64,000 bases of DNA, from positions 23,948,162-24,012,161 of the forward strand of contig NC_132898.1 of NCBI RefSeq assembly GCF_030463535.1, read 5' to 3'. Below the pieces are notes generated by a model that had not been told where the DNA came from, ran no database searches, and was given only the letters and a program-made list of their open reading frames with translations. How positions within the stretch are numbered: position 1 is the first letter of the stretch; every line of letters starts with the position of its first letter. Source of the DNA: Salminus brasiliensis (taxonomy: Eukaryota > Chordata > Actinopteri > Characiformes > Bryconidae). Below, piece by piece: positions 35,701 through 44,145 of the stretch. The translations under genes and the position numbers were made by a program.

Positions 35701-38700
35701 CAGCCATGTAGATGAAGTTTATTGCAAATCATGATTTGTCTGCCCTGACACTTCACTGCCCTGACTTCACTGTATGGGGCAGCAGTGGTTTGGTGGTTTG
35801 AGCACGTGGTTATTGCTAACGGGGTTGTGGGCTCTGACCTTGGCTCATACTATTCAAGACTGTAATGACAATAAAGGTGTTGTAAAATGCAGTACCTTCC
35901 AGTCTCCATTGGGGTTCACTCTCTCCACATCATAAGTTATGATCAAGTCTCCATTCAGTCCAGTTTCTGTACAGCTCTTACACATGGTCTGCTGCTCACG
36001 GGTGGGGTAGAAGTGTACCCAAGCCTAGAATAAGACTTCATCAGCAATGCAGCTACTATATTTTTATATGAAGCATTCACTATATGGACAGAAGTATTGG
36101 GACACCTACTCATTCATTGTTTTTTCTGAAATCAAAGGTATTAAAAAGAGTTTATCCTGATTTGTCAAACTGCCTCTACTGTCCAGGGAGGAAGGCTTTC
36201 TCCTAGATTTTGGAGCCTTGTGTGAGGATTTGATTGCATTCAGTGATAAGATTGTTAGTGAGGTCAGAATATTGGATGATCACTATCCCTCTATTTGATG
36301 ATCACTATCCCTCCCCTTAGAATTTTTGTACTAATTCTATAAATTATACATCAGTTTACTAGAGAACTAAAGAACTAGTAAAGAATAGGCCTAACTGCAG
36401 TGTGCAGACCTCACCTCTTTACCAGATCGTGTAGTGGTCACAGCATTGGCCAGCTCCTCAGTGTTCAGTCCCCCTTTTACCTCCAGGAAGGAAATACCTG
36501 GGTCCTCATGAATGTAGACGTCAATCTAACCGAGATGCACAACAAGAATATGAAGGTTAGGCTACGTTCAGAAAGGCTAATCAGTTCAGGTTGCTTTTCA
36601 TGATTCTTTAAGCGACAGTATTTACACCTCAGTATCCTTTTTTAAAGTATTAGCTTTTTAAACTTGTTCCACAACTGCCTCAACTGACCCATATTAATTA
36701 AATGACCCTTAAGAATCATTTGATTTAACAGCACATTCAGAACTGCCCCAGGACGCAGTTCAGAATGTTACTTTAGTGTTGTTAAAGTGGGGATATGAAA
36801 TGAAAGTCTGGCAGGAGGATCATGTCTGAAGCCCCTCCTCCTGATGTAATGTCCTAAAAAATCCTGCATCTTCTATGTAGATGACAAGGGGTGTGTCTCA
36901 GTTGCAAACTAATTGCTAATACTAACTACATTTTGAGGATGATATATGTAGTAAAATGTTCAATACATGCATAATCAGAACCAGTCATTTATTAGAGTGT
37001 GGATACAATGGACACAGTTATCCCACAGTGCAAGAGAGGAACTACTCACGTCTGGGGCAGTTATTAGGAAAGAAATGGCAGATTATGATGCAAGTGTAGT
37101 GGCAACAGCCGGTTAATATTTAATACACTGTATTGTTGTATCATCACTACACTATTGCCTGTCTTCATCATGTAAGCACAATTATCTGATCTTATTTTCT
37201 AGATTGCACAATGTCTGTTAAACAAACAATTCTGAAATATGTTGATTATGTTGCTATGTTGACAAATGTTTTATGAATTATTTATATTAGACTACAGACA
37301 CCAGCATTCTCATTTTTGCAACAGTTTTAAGAATGCCCATAACTAAAATAGACTAAATGAACTAGGATTTTTAAAAAAATGAGAACACCCTAGATTCTCC
37401 CAACTCTCAAACAGGTACAACACACCAAGCAAACATTTCTGTTTGCTTGTGCTGCTGTTTGTTTGGTTAGTGTGTTCAAGCCTTTTGGGGTTATGTGCTC
37501 AATATAGTGAGTTTGAGCTCAAAGGGCACCTGTTTTCAGCATTAAAGAAATTGAAAGAGTAAAACACTTTTTTACATTATCAACTGTATATTGGGACACC
37601 TGATTGTGCATTGTTTCTTCTGAAACTAAGGGTACTAACAAGAGTGTATCCTGCTTTTGGAGGATTTGTGGAGCGTTGCTGTGAGGATTTAACTGCATTT
37701 AGGATCAGGATGTTGGATGATCACCACCCCACTTCATCCCCTAACTCCCCAACTCATCCCAAAGGTATTGGATGGAGCACCAACCATCATTCCACTTCTT
37801 TCCACTGCTCCACAGCTCAATGCGTTGGCATGGCATTAGGCACAGTGCCAATAGGTCCATGTTTATCTGCTCCAGAGAGTCCTGTTGTATTGGCAGTACT
37901 TCTCTGCAGGGACTAGACAAGCTATGTGTGCATTTGCATGTCTGTGTCAGCAAGAATGCAAATTAAAGCAGCTGAATGCGTTCATTAGAAGGGGTGTCCA
38001 CAAACATGAGTCAATCTCATATTAAAGGTGAAGTGCTTTATATGGCATTCCCCTGTGGTACAGTTGTCTATGGTTTTGCCTTATTAAGATCTCATTAAGA
38101 GATTTGAGCTCAAATCCTGTAAGCATCAGCATCGGTTAAGCCCTAGTTGATAGCCCTTGTCACAAGTATCTGACGTTACTCAGAATCATGTGTAGAGTGA
38201 GGTAAATCTTACATTTTTCTTTTGAATGATAATGTTCTTGTTGTACCACCAGATTAATAGCATTAGCTACCTAGCAAGCAAACGCTTTACAGAGCAATAT
38301 GGCTTTATATGATATGGGCATGATATCCTGGATAAAGCCTTGTTAGGATTACTGTACCTTAAAGTCTGCTACAGGCTGCATTGGCTGAGCATTGATTAGT
38401 AGTTCATATTTGCCAAGGCGTCGCTTGAGCAGCTCCTCATAGGTCAGTTCAAAGGTCACTTTACCATTGGCCGCCACCGTCACTGAGGTTTTAAACTCCT
38501 CCAAAGTCCGTCCTACTGAGCTAAGACACAAAGATACACAAATTATGTAATTGCTTATCTATCCTGCTGAGAACTCCAGCTGTAGTTGGTGATAAACCTG
38601 ATTAAACAGCTTGGTCATGTAGGTCATGCTGGTCAACCACCTTTGTTAATTCTGGTCAACCTCCTTAGTCATACTTGTCACACTGGTCAACCTTGGTGAC

Positions 38701-41700
38701 AGTGGTCAAACACCTTTGTTCACACTAATCCACTACCTTTGTCACGCTGGTCAACCAGCTTGGTCATGGTAGTTATGCCGGTTAGCCACCTTGGTCATAC
38801 TGGTTAACTAACTTTTGTTCATACTAGTCAATCACCTTCATCATGATGTTAGTCATTTGGTCAAGGTGGTAATGCTGGTAGACCATCTAAACCATTAAAC
38901 TCAAATGAAAACAGACCAGTGGTGGTCAACCAGCTTGAGCTGCCAAAGCTGTTCTTTTCAGCGGGGCAATATTCTGCTAATTGCTAGAGTTACCTGAACT
39001 AATAATTTTGGGTAATTTGGTAAAATATATATATATTTTTGTTAAATTTATTTGACTGAATTCAAATACAGCTGCTCCTGATACTAGATATTATGAGGTT
39101 GTACCTGACCACTCCAGCACTCTCTCCTCGAGCTACTGCCTGACTGTACTGCTGCTGAGCTGCTTCCTTCTCCTTCACGACTCCATCGTACGTCTTCCCG
39201 TCTATGGTCCTGAGGAGGCATATGTGTGTTTATGGACAGTCAGTTCAGTTATATAACCTGAATGAAGGCTGAATACCTTAAATAAGGCTGCATTTCTTTA
39301 TACACTAATAATAACTGATGAACTGATGATTGTATTTACTCACATTCGAAATTTGCTGATGAAAGCATTCTTTGGAATCTTGACCTGGAAATTAATTTCT
39401 TTGGACTCGCTGTGTTGGTTCACCACGCGGCTAGTGATGACTGTGATGGCGTAGCGGCTGGTGACCGTGGAGTTTATGTGAAATCTGTAGATTTCAACAT
39501 CTTCCTGTGGTGAGGAAAAAGGGAAATCAACATTTCACAGTTTCTGACCCTCAGTAAGGTTGTACTTTGCATCGTTTGCTTGTAAAAGATGAGTCTACAC
39601 TGCAATCCAGTGTGTTTTTCTTATTTCTACAGTCTTATGAAAAGGTTTGTGCTCCCCTGCATAGATTATGAATTGATTTTCTGAATGTAAATAAGCCTCA
39701 TCCATTACAGAGACACACTTCTGCATATTATAACGCATATACCATTAAGCACATTAAATGATGCATTTCCAATCTGTTAAATTCCATAAATCTGTAGAAA
39801 CTGTCTAAATTGTGCAGAGAAATGTCATATTTAAGTCAATATAGGATTTGTTCAGTTATTTACACTCAGACCTTAAGACATATAATCAATACACCGCTGT
39901 GATTTCCATGTAGTTACTGAATGACCAGCCTGTGGATTTATACTTTGACTTTAGGAATCCTAGGGCTAAGCTTTATACTGTTTGTACCAGTTAAGAGGAC
40001 TACACTGGGCATGCTAATCTTCATTTAATTAAAACAGGGACTTAAACACAAAGAATTCCTGGAATATTTTCCTAACTTAGAGTACACACATAAAACGTAC
40101 ACATGTTAAGATATGAACACTGCAGATTAGCCTGTTAGGGACATTCCTGTGAAAAGTATTTTAGCATATTTGTTCACACTAAATGGTTTCATACCTGCAT
40201 ACAAAATGTCATATAAACAAAGAGAACATGACAAGGAATTTCATTTATGGAAGGAAGAAGTATCACCCATGTGAAAATGCTTCATATAACTGAAGATCAG
40301 TCTTTCCTTACTACTGTAGAGGCATTTGGCTGTAATCAGTCACACTGGAGGACTTTTGAGCTTCCAGTAGAAGGTATGGCCACGGCTCCTCAATGAAGTT
40401 CATGTCAGGACTTTGACTAAGCCTCTCTATGTTCATTTTGTTTCTTCTGAGCATAAGCTCTTGTGCACAGAATCATTGTGTTGTTGCAAAACCAAACTGC
40501 ACATTAAGGTAGCAGTCACTGTTTCCCTTCCACCATACCCATAGACAAGACCATCTCTTTTTTCATGCAGTCTTTATGGTGTGCTTTCTCTTCTTCATTA
40601 CTGGACTGCATCAGCATTGAAGTACCATGTTTGTTTGAGTTTGTTCTGATTTTTACATTTTAACCCAATTTTCTCCCCAATATAGCCAAGCCAGTAAACC
40701 CACTCACCCACTCGGACGCCCTCTATCACTTGCAATGACAATCGTGAAGACCTCTGATACATGTGAAGTCGGCCACCACCTCTTTTCGAACTGCCTTCTA
40801 TGCAGCATCACTAGCCAGCAAATTCACTTAGAGGAAAGCATAAAGGAAATGCCTGTGCTTGCCAACATCAGAATGGGAGTGATGAGAGGGAGGGCACTCA
40901 GAAAGAGTATCTACTCATCCAGAAAGATCATGGCCAATTGTGCTCTCTTGGGCTCTGGCTGTTAATGGCGAGGCAGCATGACCCAGGATTTCAAACTTGC
41001 AAGCCTCGGGCCATAGTGTCAGTGCCTTTGTCTGCTGAGCCACTCAGAGCCATGCTGTTTCCTTTTTTGTGTGGTATAGTACCAGCCTCCTGTTCCTCTT
41101 CTCCTCTAGCTGCCAGCTCCTTCTTCTGAACTCTTCAGCATTTAGCATACTCTTACCGCCGTCAACCTGAACGTGACGTTATGGGTGAGCACAATGGTGC
41201 TGAGATGGTATACATATATGTTCAATTTAACAGTGCAATGATGAAGTATAAATCATAGTGCAACAATGTGTTGGTATAACAAACGAATATCTGAATACTT
41301 GAATATTCTGCCATTCTATACCAGTCCTACAAATTTCGAAATAAATTGCAATTTAGGAATTAAAAACATTTTGCACAACATTAAGCAGTTTTCTACCAAG
41401 ACCATAGTAAATTAGACTGTTTTTAAATTTATGTTAGACAGACATTGACGCTGTTAGACAGCGTCTAACATCACAATGTAACATTGTTTGGGTATTAACA
41501 TTATAACATTTAGAAGTTTGGTCTCTATAAGTCACAACTAAATATCACTATTCTGTGTCAATATGGCGTTGGAATGTGATGTTTGGAAGATGTTAAATTT
41601 GGGTTACATAACACTAAGATTTAAAGCCACCAAAATGTCAATGTCTAATGATGTTAGAATGTCACATCAAGTAGAAATTAGGAATATGTCACTGAGCAGA

Positions 41701-42026
41701 TACTGGGTTTTGGTCACCATACCTCACTGCAATAACTACTATGAAAAGAAACTATTTTTTCTCAATTTACTCAAGATTTGTTGCACAGTAATGGGTCTAA
41801 TCAATAAAAAGTTGGGACACGACAGGTCTTGTTACTCTTCAACAAGGACACGTGGAACTCCAGCATTAGCTGGGAACTGGAGAAGCCCTTTAAAGCTAAT
41901 AATACAGTGTTTTGTAAGTTCACATACACTTCACATGGCCTCTAAACATACCTTCTTGGTTGGTGCAGCGATGGCAGAGATGAGTAAGAAGCCCAAGAGA
42001 GTTACGCTGACTGTGGCTTGACACAT
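14798..42026 (-). CDS. ITIH heavy-chain gene 2, complete, with expanded micro-exon linker
   Basis: This is a complete ITIH3/ITIH4-like heavy chain spanning 27 kb. Thirteen N-terminal exons (41952-42026 down to 29817-30007, 1822 nt) are followed by about 13 usable linker micro-exons (28789 to 18990, about 360 nt) and five C-terminal exons (17739 to 14798, 623 nt). The total is about 2805 nt, 934 residues plus stop, a normal length for this family. Every junction keeps frame. Introns in the linker hold an ACCAAACCACACC-type minisatellite and tandem duplications of exon-bearing segments, so the real exon use may vary between transcripts and individuals. I see no DPHF motif, the processing and hyaluronan-linkage site of HC1-HC3. 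Family is certain, the paralogue name is not, and which micro-exons are used is inferred only from splice sites and phase. Confidence 0.92.
15127..15250 (-). mobile_element. MITE family A, short fragment
   Basis: Contains the right-end part (aaatgtttgtggacaccctt) in reverse orientation, just upstream of the 15073 acceptor on the reverse strand. Confidence 0.6.
15721..16198 (+). mobile_element. MITE family A, near-full copy
   Basis: Starts cactatatagacaaaagtat and ends ttgtccacaaacatttggac. It is inserted between gene 2 C-terminal exons 2 and 3. Confidence 0.75.
16866..17330 (-). mobile_element. Tc1-like remnant, family B
   Basis: Shares cacaagacctctgaaggtgt and the end taatgttatggctgattgat with the other family B copies. 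It lies in the gene 2 intron between C-terminal exons 1 and 2. Confidence 0.65.
17916..18650. mobile_element. Non-autonomous DNA element with TACACTGACATGCCAAAGG ends
   Basis: Left end tacactgacatgccaaaggt and inverted right end tacactgacacgccaaaagt form an imperfect inverted repeat of about 28 bp around 735 bp. Open frames inside match no protein I recognise. It lies in the gene 2 intron just upstream of C-terminal exon 1. Confidence 0.7.
18990..19055 (-). CDS. Gene 2 last linker exon, 66 nt, Pro-rich end
   Basis: The acceptor is TTTATAG and the donor GTACAC. It reads [20 protein letters not shown] in phase 1. It joins in frame to the first C-terminal exon at 17635-17739. Confidence 0.62.
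19571..19609 (-). CDS. Gene 2 linker exon [12 protein letters not shown], 39 nt
   Basis: The acceptor is CTATTTTAG and the donor a consensus GTAAGT. Phase 1 reads [12 protein letters not shown]. The length is a multiple of three and fits its neighbours. Confidence 0.65.
19735..19758 (-). CDS. Gene 2 linker micro-exon VAEHQDY, 24 nt
   Basis: The acceptor is GATTTTACAG and the donor GTATGT. Phase 1 reads VAEHQDY. It is the paired duplicate of the 21951-21974 exon; the intronic flanks are more similar than the exons. Confidence 0.55.
19851..20920. repeat. ACCAAACCACACC minisatellite, block 1
   Basis: About 1.07 kb of degenerate 18-20 bp units related to actaccaaaccacaccaaca, with longer sub-periods (for example gttaccaaaccacaccaact). 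The plus strand almost lacks G and has few T, so the gene 2 pre-mRNA here is G/U-rich. Confidence 0.85.
21335..21915. mobile_element. Two MITE family A pieces in opposite orientation
   Basis: A forward piece (about 21335-21590, tggatttgattgcattcagc onward) meets a reverse piece (about 21590-21915, ending ataagcaggtgttccaatac), leaving an imperfect palindrome. A further short reverse piece is at 19640-19705. Confidence 0.65.
21951..21974 (-). CDS. Gene 2 linker micro-exon ISGISDY, 24 nt
   Basis: The acceptor is TTATTATTCCAG and the donor GTATGT. Phase 1 reads ISGISDY. The flanking sequence on both sides matches that of the 19735-19758 exon, so the two arose by duplication of one segment. Confidence 0.55.
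22127..22144 (-). CDS. Gene 2 linker micro-exon LQRER, 18 nt
   Basis: A good acceptor (TTTTTTCTTCTCTGCAG) is followed by GGCTTCAAAGAGAAAGAG and a GTGCAC donor. Phase 1 reads G-LQRER. The donor is weak and the exon could be unused. Confidence 0.45.
22380..22975. repeat. ACCAAACCACACC minisatellite, block 2
   Basis: Two runs (22380-22560 and 22630-22975) are separated by the unit 1 start sequence. Further blocks of the same array occur at 23660-24040, 24790-25430 and 26165-26925. Confidence 0.8.
23124..23141 (-). CDS. Gene 2 micro-exon AMPVRP, repeat unit 1, 18 nt
   Basis: The same 18 nt, CTCCAAAG acceptor and GTCTGT donor are present as in units 2 and 3. It reads A-MPVRP in phase 1. Confidence 0.52.
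23352..23369 (-). pseudogene. Gene 2 micro-exon GLPGLQ, repeat unit 1, acceptor lost
   Basis: The 18-nt exon and its donor are intact, but the acceptor reads CTTCACTG where the other two copies have CTTCACAG. The exon should therefore be skipped. An internal CCAG could act as a substitute acceptor and leave a 9-nt exon that still keeps frame. Confidence 0.6.
24248..24265 (-). CDS. Gene 2 micro-exon AMPVRP, repeat unit 2, 18 nt
   Basis: This copy is identical to that in unit 3, with donor GTCTGT and acceptor CTCCAAAG. It adds six residues in frame if used. Confidence 0.52.
24477..24494 (-). CDS. Gene 2 micro-exon GLPGLQ, repeat unit 2, 18 nt
   Basis: The sequence and splice sites are identical to the unit 3 copy (acceptor TTCTTCACAG, donor GTCTGT). 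It adds six residues in frame. Confidence 0.62.
25623..25640 (-). CDS. Gene 2 micro-exon AMPVRP, repeat unit 3, 18 nt
   Basis: Eighteen nt (CAATGCCTGTCCGACCAG) follow a CTCCAAAG acceptor and precede a GTCTGT donor. With the preceding G it reads A-MPVRP in phase 1. The acceptor lacks a strong pyrimidine tract, so use is less certain than for GLPGLQ. Confidence 0.52.
25851..25868 (-). CDS. Gene 2 micro-exon GLPGLQ, repeat unit 3, 18 nt
   Basis: The acceptor CATCTTTTTCTTCACAG is followed by GATTACCAGGATTACAAG and a GTCTGT donor. Together with the last base of the previous exon it reads G-LPGLQ in phase 1. It lies in the third copy of a tandem 1.0-1.4 kb segment. Confidence 0.62.
27725..27751 (-). 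CDS. Gene 2 linker micro-exon HSPPMSHP, 27 nt
   Basis: This is a tandem duplicate of the 27925-27951 exon. The acceptor is CTTTTTCTCTTTTGCAG and the donor GTCCTC. Phase 1 reads HSPPMSHP, differing from its twin at two residues while keeping the prolines. Confidence 0.68.
27925..27951 (-). CDS. Gene 2 linker micro-exon HSPPVFHP, 27 nt
   Basis: A strong acceptor (CTTTTTCTCTTCTGCAG) and a GTCTTC donor bound 27 nt that read HSPPVFHP in phase 1. A second copy lies about 200 bp away at 27725-27751, with the same flanking motif GAAAAAGATGTTGAATATT on the plus strand. A related exon is in gene 3 at 49865-49894. Confidence 0.68.
28084..28575 (+). mobile_element. Interspersed repeat family C, copy 1
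   Basis: About 490 bp shared with 53274-53790 and, inverted, 34738-35250. Shared words include aatgaggtgtgttcaggta, tttctggcatattgctatct and gccaaagtcagaccgcac. Class unknown; I found no clear terminal repeats. Confidence 0.7.
28745..28789 (-). CDS. Gene 2 linker exon, 45 nt, Gly-rich
   Basis: The acceptor is TTATTATTATCAG and the donor GTCTGT. In phase 1 it reads [14 protein letters not shown]. The length is a multiple of three and the phase fits both the preceding exon 13 and the following linker exons. Gly-rich content suits a flexible linker. The acceptor is AT-rich rather than a strong pyrimidine tract. Confidence 0.6.
28985..29215 (-). repeat. GGTTGCTATGGTGTTGCTAAG minisatellite
   Basis: This is the inverse orientation of the 660-1015 family, lying in the gene 2 intron after exon 13. 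Confidence 0.7.
29268..29530 (+). mobile_element. tRNA-derived SINE
   Basis: The head resembles a tRNA: tggctcagcggttagagcgc (A-box region) and gggtttgattcccgg (B box). The body has cccttgagcaaggcccttta and a GT-rich tail. It lies in the gene 2 intron downstream of exon 13, antisense to the gene. Confidence 0.78.
29817..31526 (-). CDS. Gene 2 exons 11-13: post-vWA region
   Basis: Exons are 31347-31526 (180 nt), 30466-30593 (128) and 29817-30007 (191). They read [80 protein letters not shown] and [20 protein letters not shown]. Exon 13 ends in phase 1 at GTAAGTAG; if unspliced, the frame would end two codons into the intron. An intronic CCATAGCAACC-type minisatellite lies between exons 11 and 12. 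Confidence 0.92.
30690..31320 (-). repeat. GGTTGCTATGGTGTTGCTAAG minisatellite, longest block
   Basis: About 630 bp of the same repeat fills the gene 2 intron between exons 11 and 12, almost up to the splice donor of exon 11. Confidence 0.75.
31625..36024 (-). CDS. Gene 2 exons 6-10: vWA domain
   Basis: Exons are 35896-36024 (129 nt), 34084-34200 (117), 33735-33903 (169), 32882-32992 (111) and 31625-31806 (182). Exon 6 has diverged from the other two genes ([12 protein letters not shown] and [10 protein letters not shown]) but keeps the CxxC pair. Exon 7 has the intact MIDAS loop [18 protein letters not shown], exon 8 [18 protein letters not shown], exon 9 [16 protein letters not shown] and [11 protein letters not shown], and exon 10 [20 protein letters not shown]. 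The MIDAS residues DxSxS, Thr and Asp are kept. Confidence 0.94.
33411..33540 (+). mobile_element. tRNA-derived SINE, diverged head and core
   Basis: Shares gttagtggttagcgcacc, the B-box-like gtgggttcagtacc and cccttgagcaaggc with the 29268 copy, then ends. Confidence 0.68.
34738..35250 (-). mobile_element. Interspersed repeat family C, copy 2 (inverted)
   Basis: The reverse strand carries the same sequence as 28084-28575, from ttacaccccaccaacagtct to the aaatatggccct end. It lies in the gene 2 intron between exons 6 and 7. Confidence 0.68.
35774..35882 (+). mobile_element. SINE head joined to a LINE-like tail
   Basis: A decayed tRNA-like head (gtggtttggtggtttgagca, then ggggttgtgggctctgacct) is followed by a tail ending gacaataaaggtgttgt. 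The tail ends about 15 bp before the donor of gene 2 exon 6. Confidence 0.5.
36076..36310 (+). mobile_element. MITE family A, 5' half
   Basis: Begins cactatatggacagaagtat. The right half is missing after gatgatcactatccctc, which is duplicated. It lies in the gene 2 intron between exons 5 and 6. Confidence 0.68.
36415..39504 (-). CDS. Gene 2 exons 2-5: VIT domain
   Basis: Exons are 39344-39504 (161 nt, one codon shorter than in the sister genes), 39105-39209 (105), 38358-38520 (163) and 36415-36525 (111). They read [77 protein letters not shown] and [18 protein letters not shown]. All VIT landmarks are present. Exon 3 and the intron beyond it (39105-39340) are almost identical to gene 1 at 10155-10390, far more than exon 2 is, which suggests a conversion tract. 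Confidence 0.94.
37588..38008 (+). mobile_element. MITE family A, internally intact copy
   Basis: Runs from tatattgggacacctgattg to gaaggggtgtccacaaacat with a degraded left terminus. It lies in the gene 2 intron between exons 4 and 5. Confidence 0.7.
38600..38940 (+). repeat. TGGTCAACCACCTTGGTCATGCT minisatellite
   Basis: Degenerate units of about 25-30 bp based on ctggtcaaccaccttggtca, in the gene 2 intron between exons 3 and 4. A short relative is at 1018-1100. Confidence 0.65.
41952..42026 (-). CDS. Gene 2 exon 1: start codon and signal peptide
   Basis: ATG lies at 42026-42024 on the reverse strand. It opens 25 codons beginning [20 protein letters not shown] and ending in APTKK before a GTATGT donor. 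The hydrophobic core and AIAA end fit a cleaved signal peptide. Length (75 nt) and phase (0) equal those of the sister genes. Confidence 0.93.
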
Positions 42027-42066
42027 GGTGACCCACGCAGGACTGAAGTCTTACAAACACACACAA

Positions 42067-42102
42067 CCTTTTAAACAAACCCTACATGCTTTGCTATTGG
42101 CC
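42067..42102 (-). promoter_or_regulatory. Probable core promoter of gene 2
   Basis: Toward the start codon it reads GTGGCCAATAGCA (a CCAAT box, core 42102-42094), then TTTAAAAGG (42075-42067, TATA-like), about 41 bp above the ATG. The same arrangement precedes gene 3. Confidence 0.5.
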
Positions 42103-43705
42103 ACTACAGCCTTGCAGCCAGTAACCCCTTACAGTTAGTGTAAACACTTACTAAAGTCCACTGAGACTGAAACAGTACAAACAAACATAACCAGTGCCTC
42201 ATTGGGTCTCTTGCTGATGGTGAAAGTTAATAAACAGTTATCCTGCTAATGTGATGTTTATTGGCATTGAAAAATAGGTAATGAGTTCTCTTTTCTTTAT
42301 AGAAAAGTTAGTTTGAAAGAAAATTTTGTCTCAGTCCAAGACATTCTATGGACAGTAGAGGCGGTAACCACTACAGATTTCACAGCATATTTGCTAAACA
42401 ATTGTCATGAAGGGTCAGGCGTGGCAGTGAGGACACAAGGAAACATTTGCAGGGTTGGACAATGCAAGATTTTAATGATCAATGGAACACAGGTAATCAA
42501 AGTTACATGAACAGCAATCTAAAGGTCATATCTCAAAAACAACAAACAACAAACTTGGCAACACAGTCTGGGCAACGTAAGACACCTGGGACTGGGAGGG
42601 CTCTGAACAGTATGACAGGGAATACATGAACTGGGCAAACATGAACTAAGGGACAGTGACAGGGGTACAACAAAGAACCAAACTCATGAACTGAAACAGC
42701 GAAGAAGGTTTTCGGATCAAAGCCAAACAGAACTATGAACTGAGAACTACAAAGTAAGTTAGCAAGCTTGGCTGTTTTTGCTGAAGGGCGGGTGTTTCCA
42801 CTGCAGCTTGGCATTATTACTGTAAAAATGAACAGTGATGGTAAAACTGTATTCCGCACTATTATGGTTAAACCTTGGATTGTAATCTCTGGTATATGTG
42901 TGTCCTGAACTGCTCCTAGATAGCTCGAGAAACATGTAACTACGATGTAACTAACCAATCACTATTAAATTAGTTACAACTAATTCGGTCATAAATTTTT
43001 TGTGTTTGCACGCCAGTCGGAAGATCCTACTGATTCCAACCTAATTCAGAATTACTAGCACGTCGCATTCAAGTGCTTTGTTGTCGGAGCGACATGAAAA
43101 ATGGCAGTTAATGCACCACGCTAGCAGAGCAGACTATATGCTATGGATAGAATGAAAAATAGCATTGTTCTATAGCAAGTTCAATAAACACAGATTACAG
43201 AATAAAATAATGTGCACAATAATTAACAGCAGCTGCGCTGTTGAAAATAAAGAATTCTGTACCATCCAGTACTAATTCTGTCTGATCTCCGCCATGTTAA
43301 AAGGTTGAAGGTTCCCTCAACTTGGATTACTTGGGATTACTTGGATATCAAAATGATGTCTGAATTTCCAACTGGTTCGGAACTCATATTTACCATAAAT
43401 CAGATGAACGCTAAAGTTGATTAGGACCTGTGAATTCTAATTTGTACAGTAAATTGTAATAGAGAATGTCTGGGTATCTGTCTGTGTACTAAAGCTTAAC
43501 AGTAAGAGGGTCATGCAACAAGACAGTGACCCTTCACACACAAGTATGTCCAGACCTGTTGTGTAGAAGGCCTTTAGTTGCTATTGCTGCTCAAGGAGGT
43601 AACACCAGTTACAGAGAGCAAAGTTTCACTTTTTATACAAAGATGTTGAGTGCTTTCTTTTTCTCAATAAATTAATATAAAAACAAGTGTTTTTGTGTAA
43701 TTGTG

Positions 43706-43711
43706 TTTATT
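43706..43711 (-). terminator. Possible poly(A) signal of gene 3
   Basis: The first clear AATAAA on the reverse strand after the stop codon lies about 435 bp downstream. Choice of signal is uncertain. Confidence 0.3.
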
Positions 43712-44145
43712 TAACTTTAGAACTTCTGACTACATTTCAGGTCACATTTATGCAGAAATACAGAAAACTGGTTCAAAGACTTTCTAGCAGCACTGTATGA
43801 AAACTGAATTCCACAATTCAGTAAAAACAGGCATCCAAAAATGTTACAGTATGTGTGACTTATACATTAAGTCATGTTGTGAGCACATGAAAGAGCACAA
43901 CAAGCCATTTTGTGCTATATCGTTTAAAATACTGGTTAATAAAATCTTTTGGTGAATTACTATGGTTAATAAAATCTTTGGTGTAATGAAGTAAATAAAA
44001 ATATGACCAGTCCATAAAACTATAGACACTGGATTGGCTGAGCCTAAAGTGAGCGTCTGAGTGTCTGGATTGAAAAATCTGTCTGATAAAATGATTCAAT
44101 GACTTTGCTCAACATCAGTGCATTGACAAATATCAACACAGGAAG

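Larger units (their letters stand above)
42027..44145. other. Intergenic gap between genes 2 and 3
   Basis: Holds the gene 2 promoter near 42.1 kb and the 3' UTR of gene 3 near 44 kb. The open frame at 42533-42958 on the reverse strand has no recognisable domain and no splice context. Nothing else can be supported. Confidence 0.65.

Noticed and set aside
41563..42021. 152-residue forward open frame, one of the longest in the window
   Set aside because: It runs antisense over gene 2 exon 1, has no recognisable domain, and its composition is that of intron DNA.
42533..42958. 141-residue reverse open frame in the gap between genes 2 and 3
   Set aside because: No signal, domain or splice context that I recognise. 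It might be old repeat DNA, so it was not called a gene.
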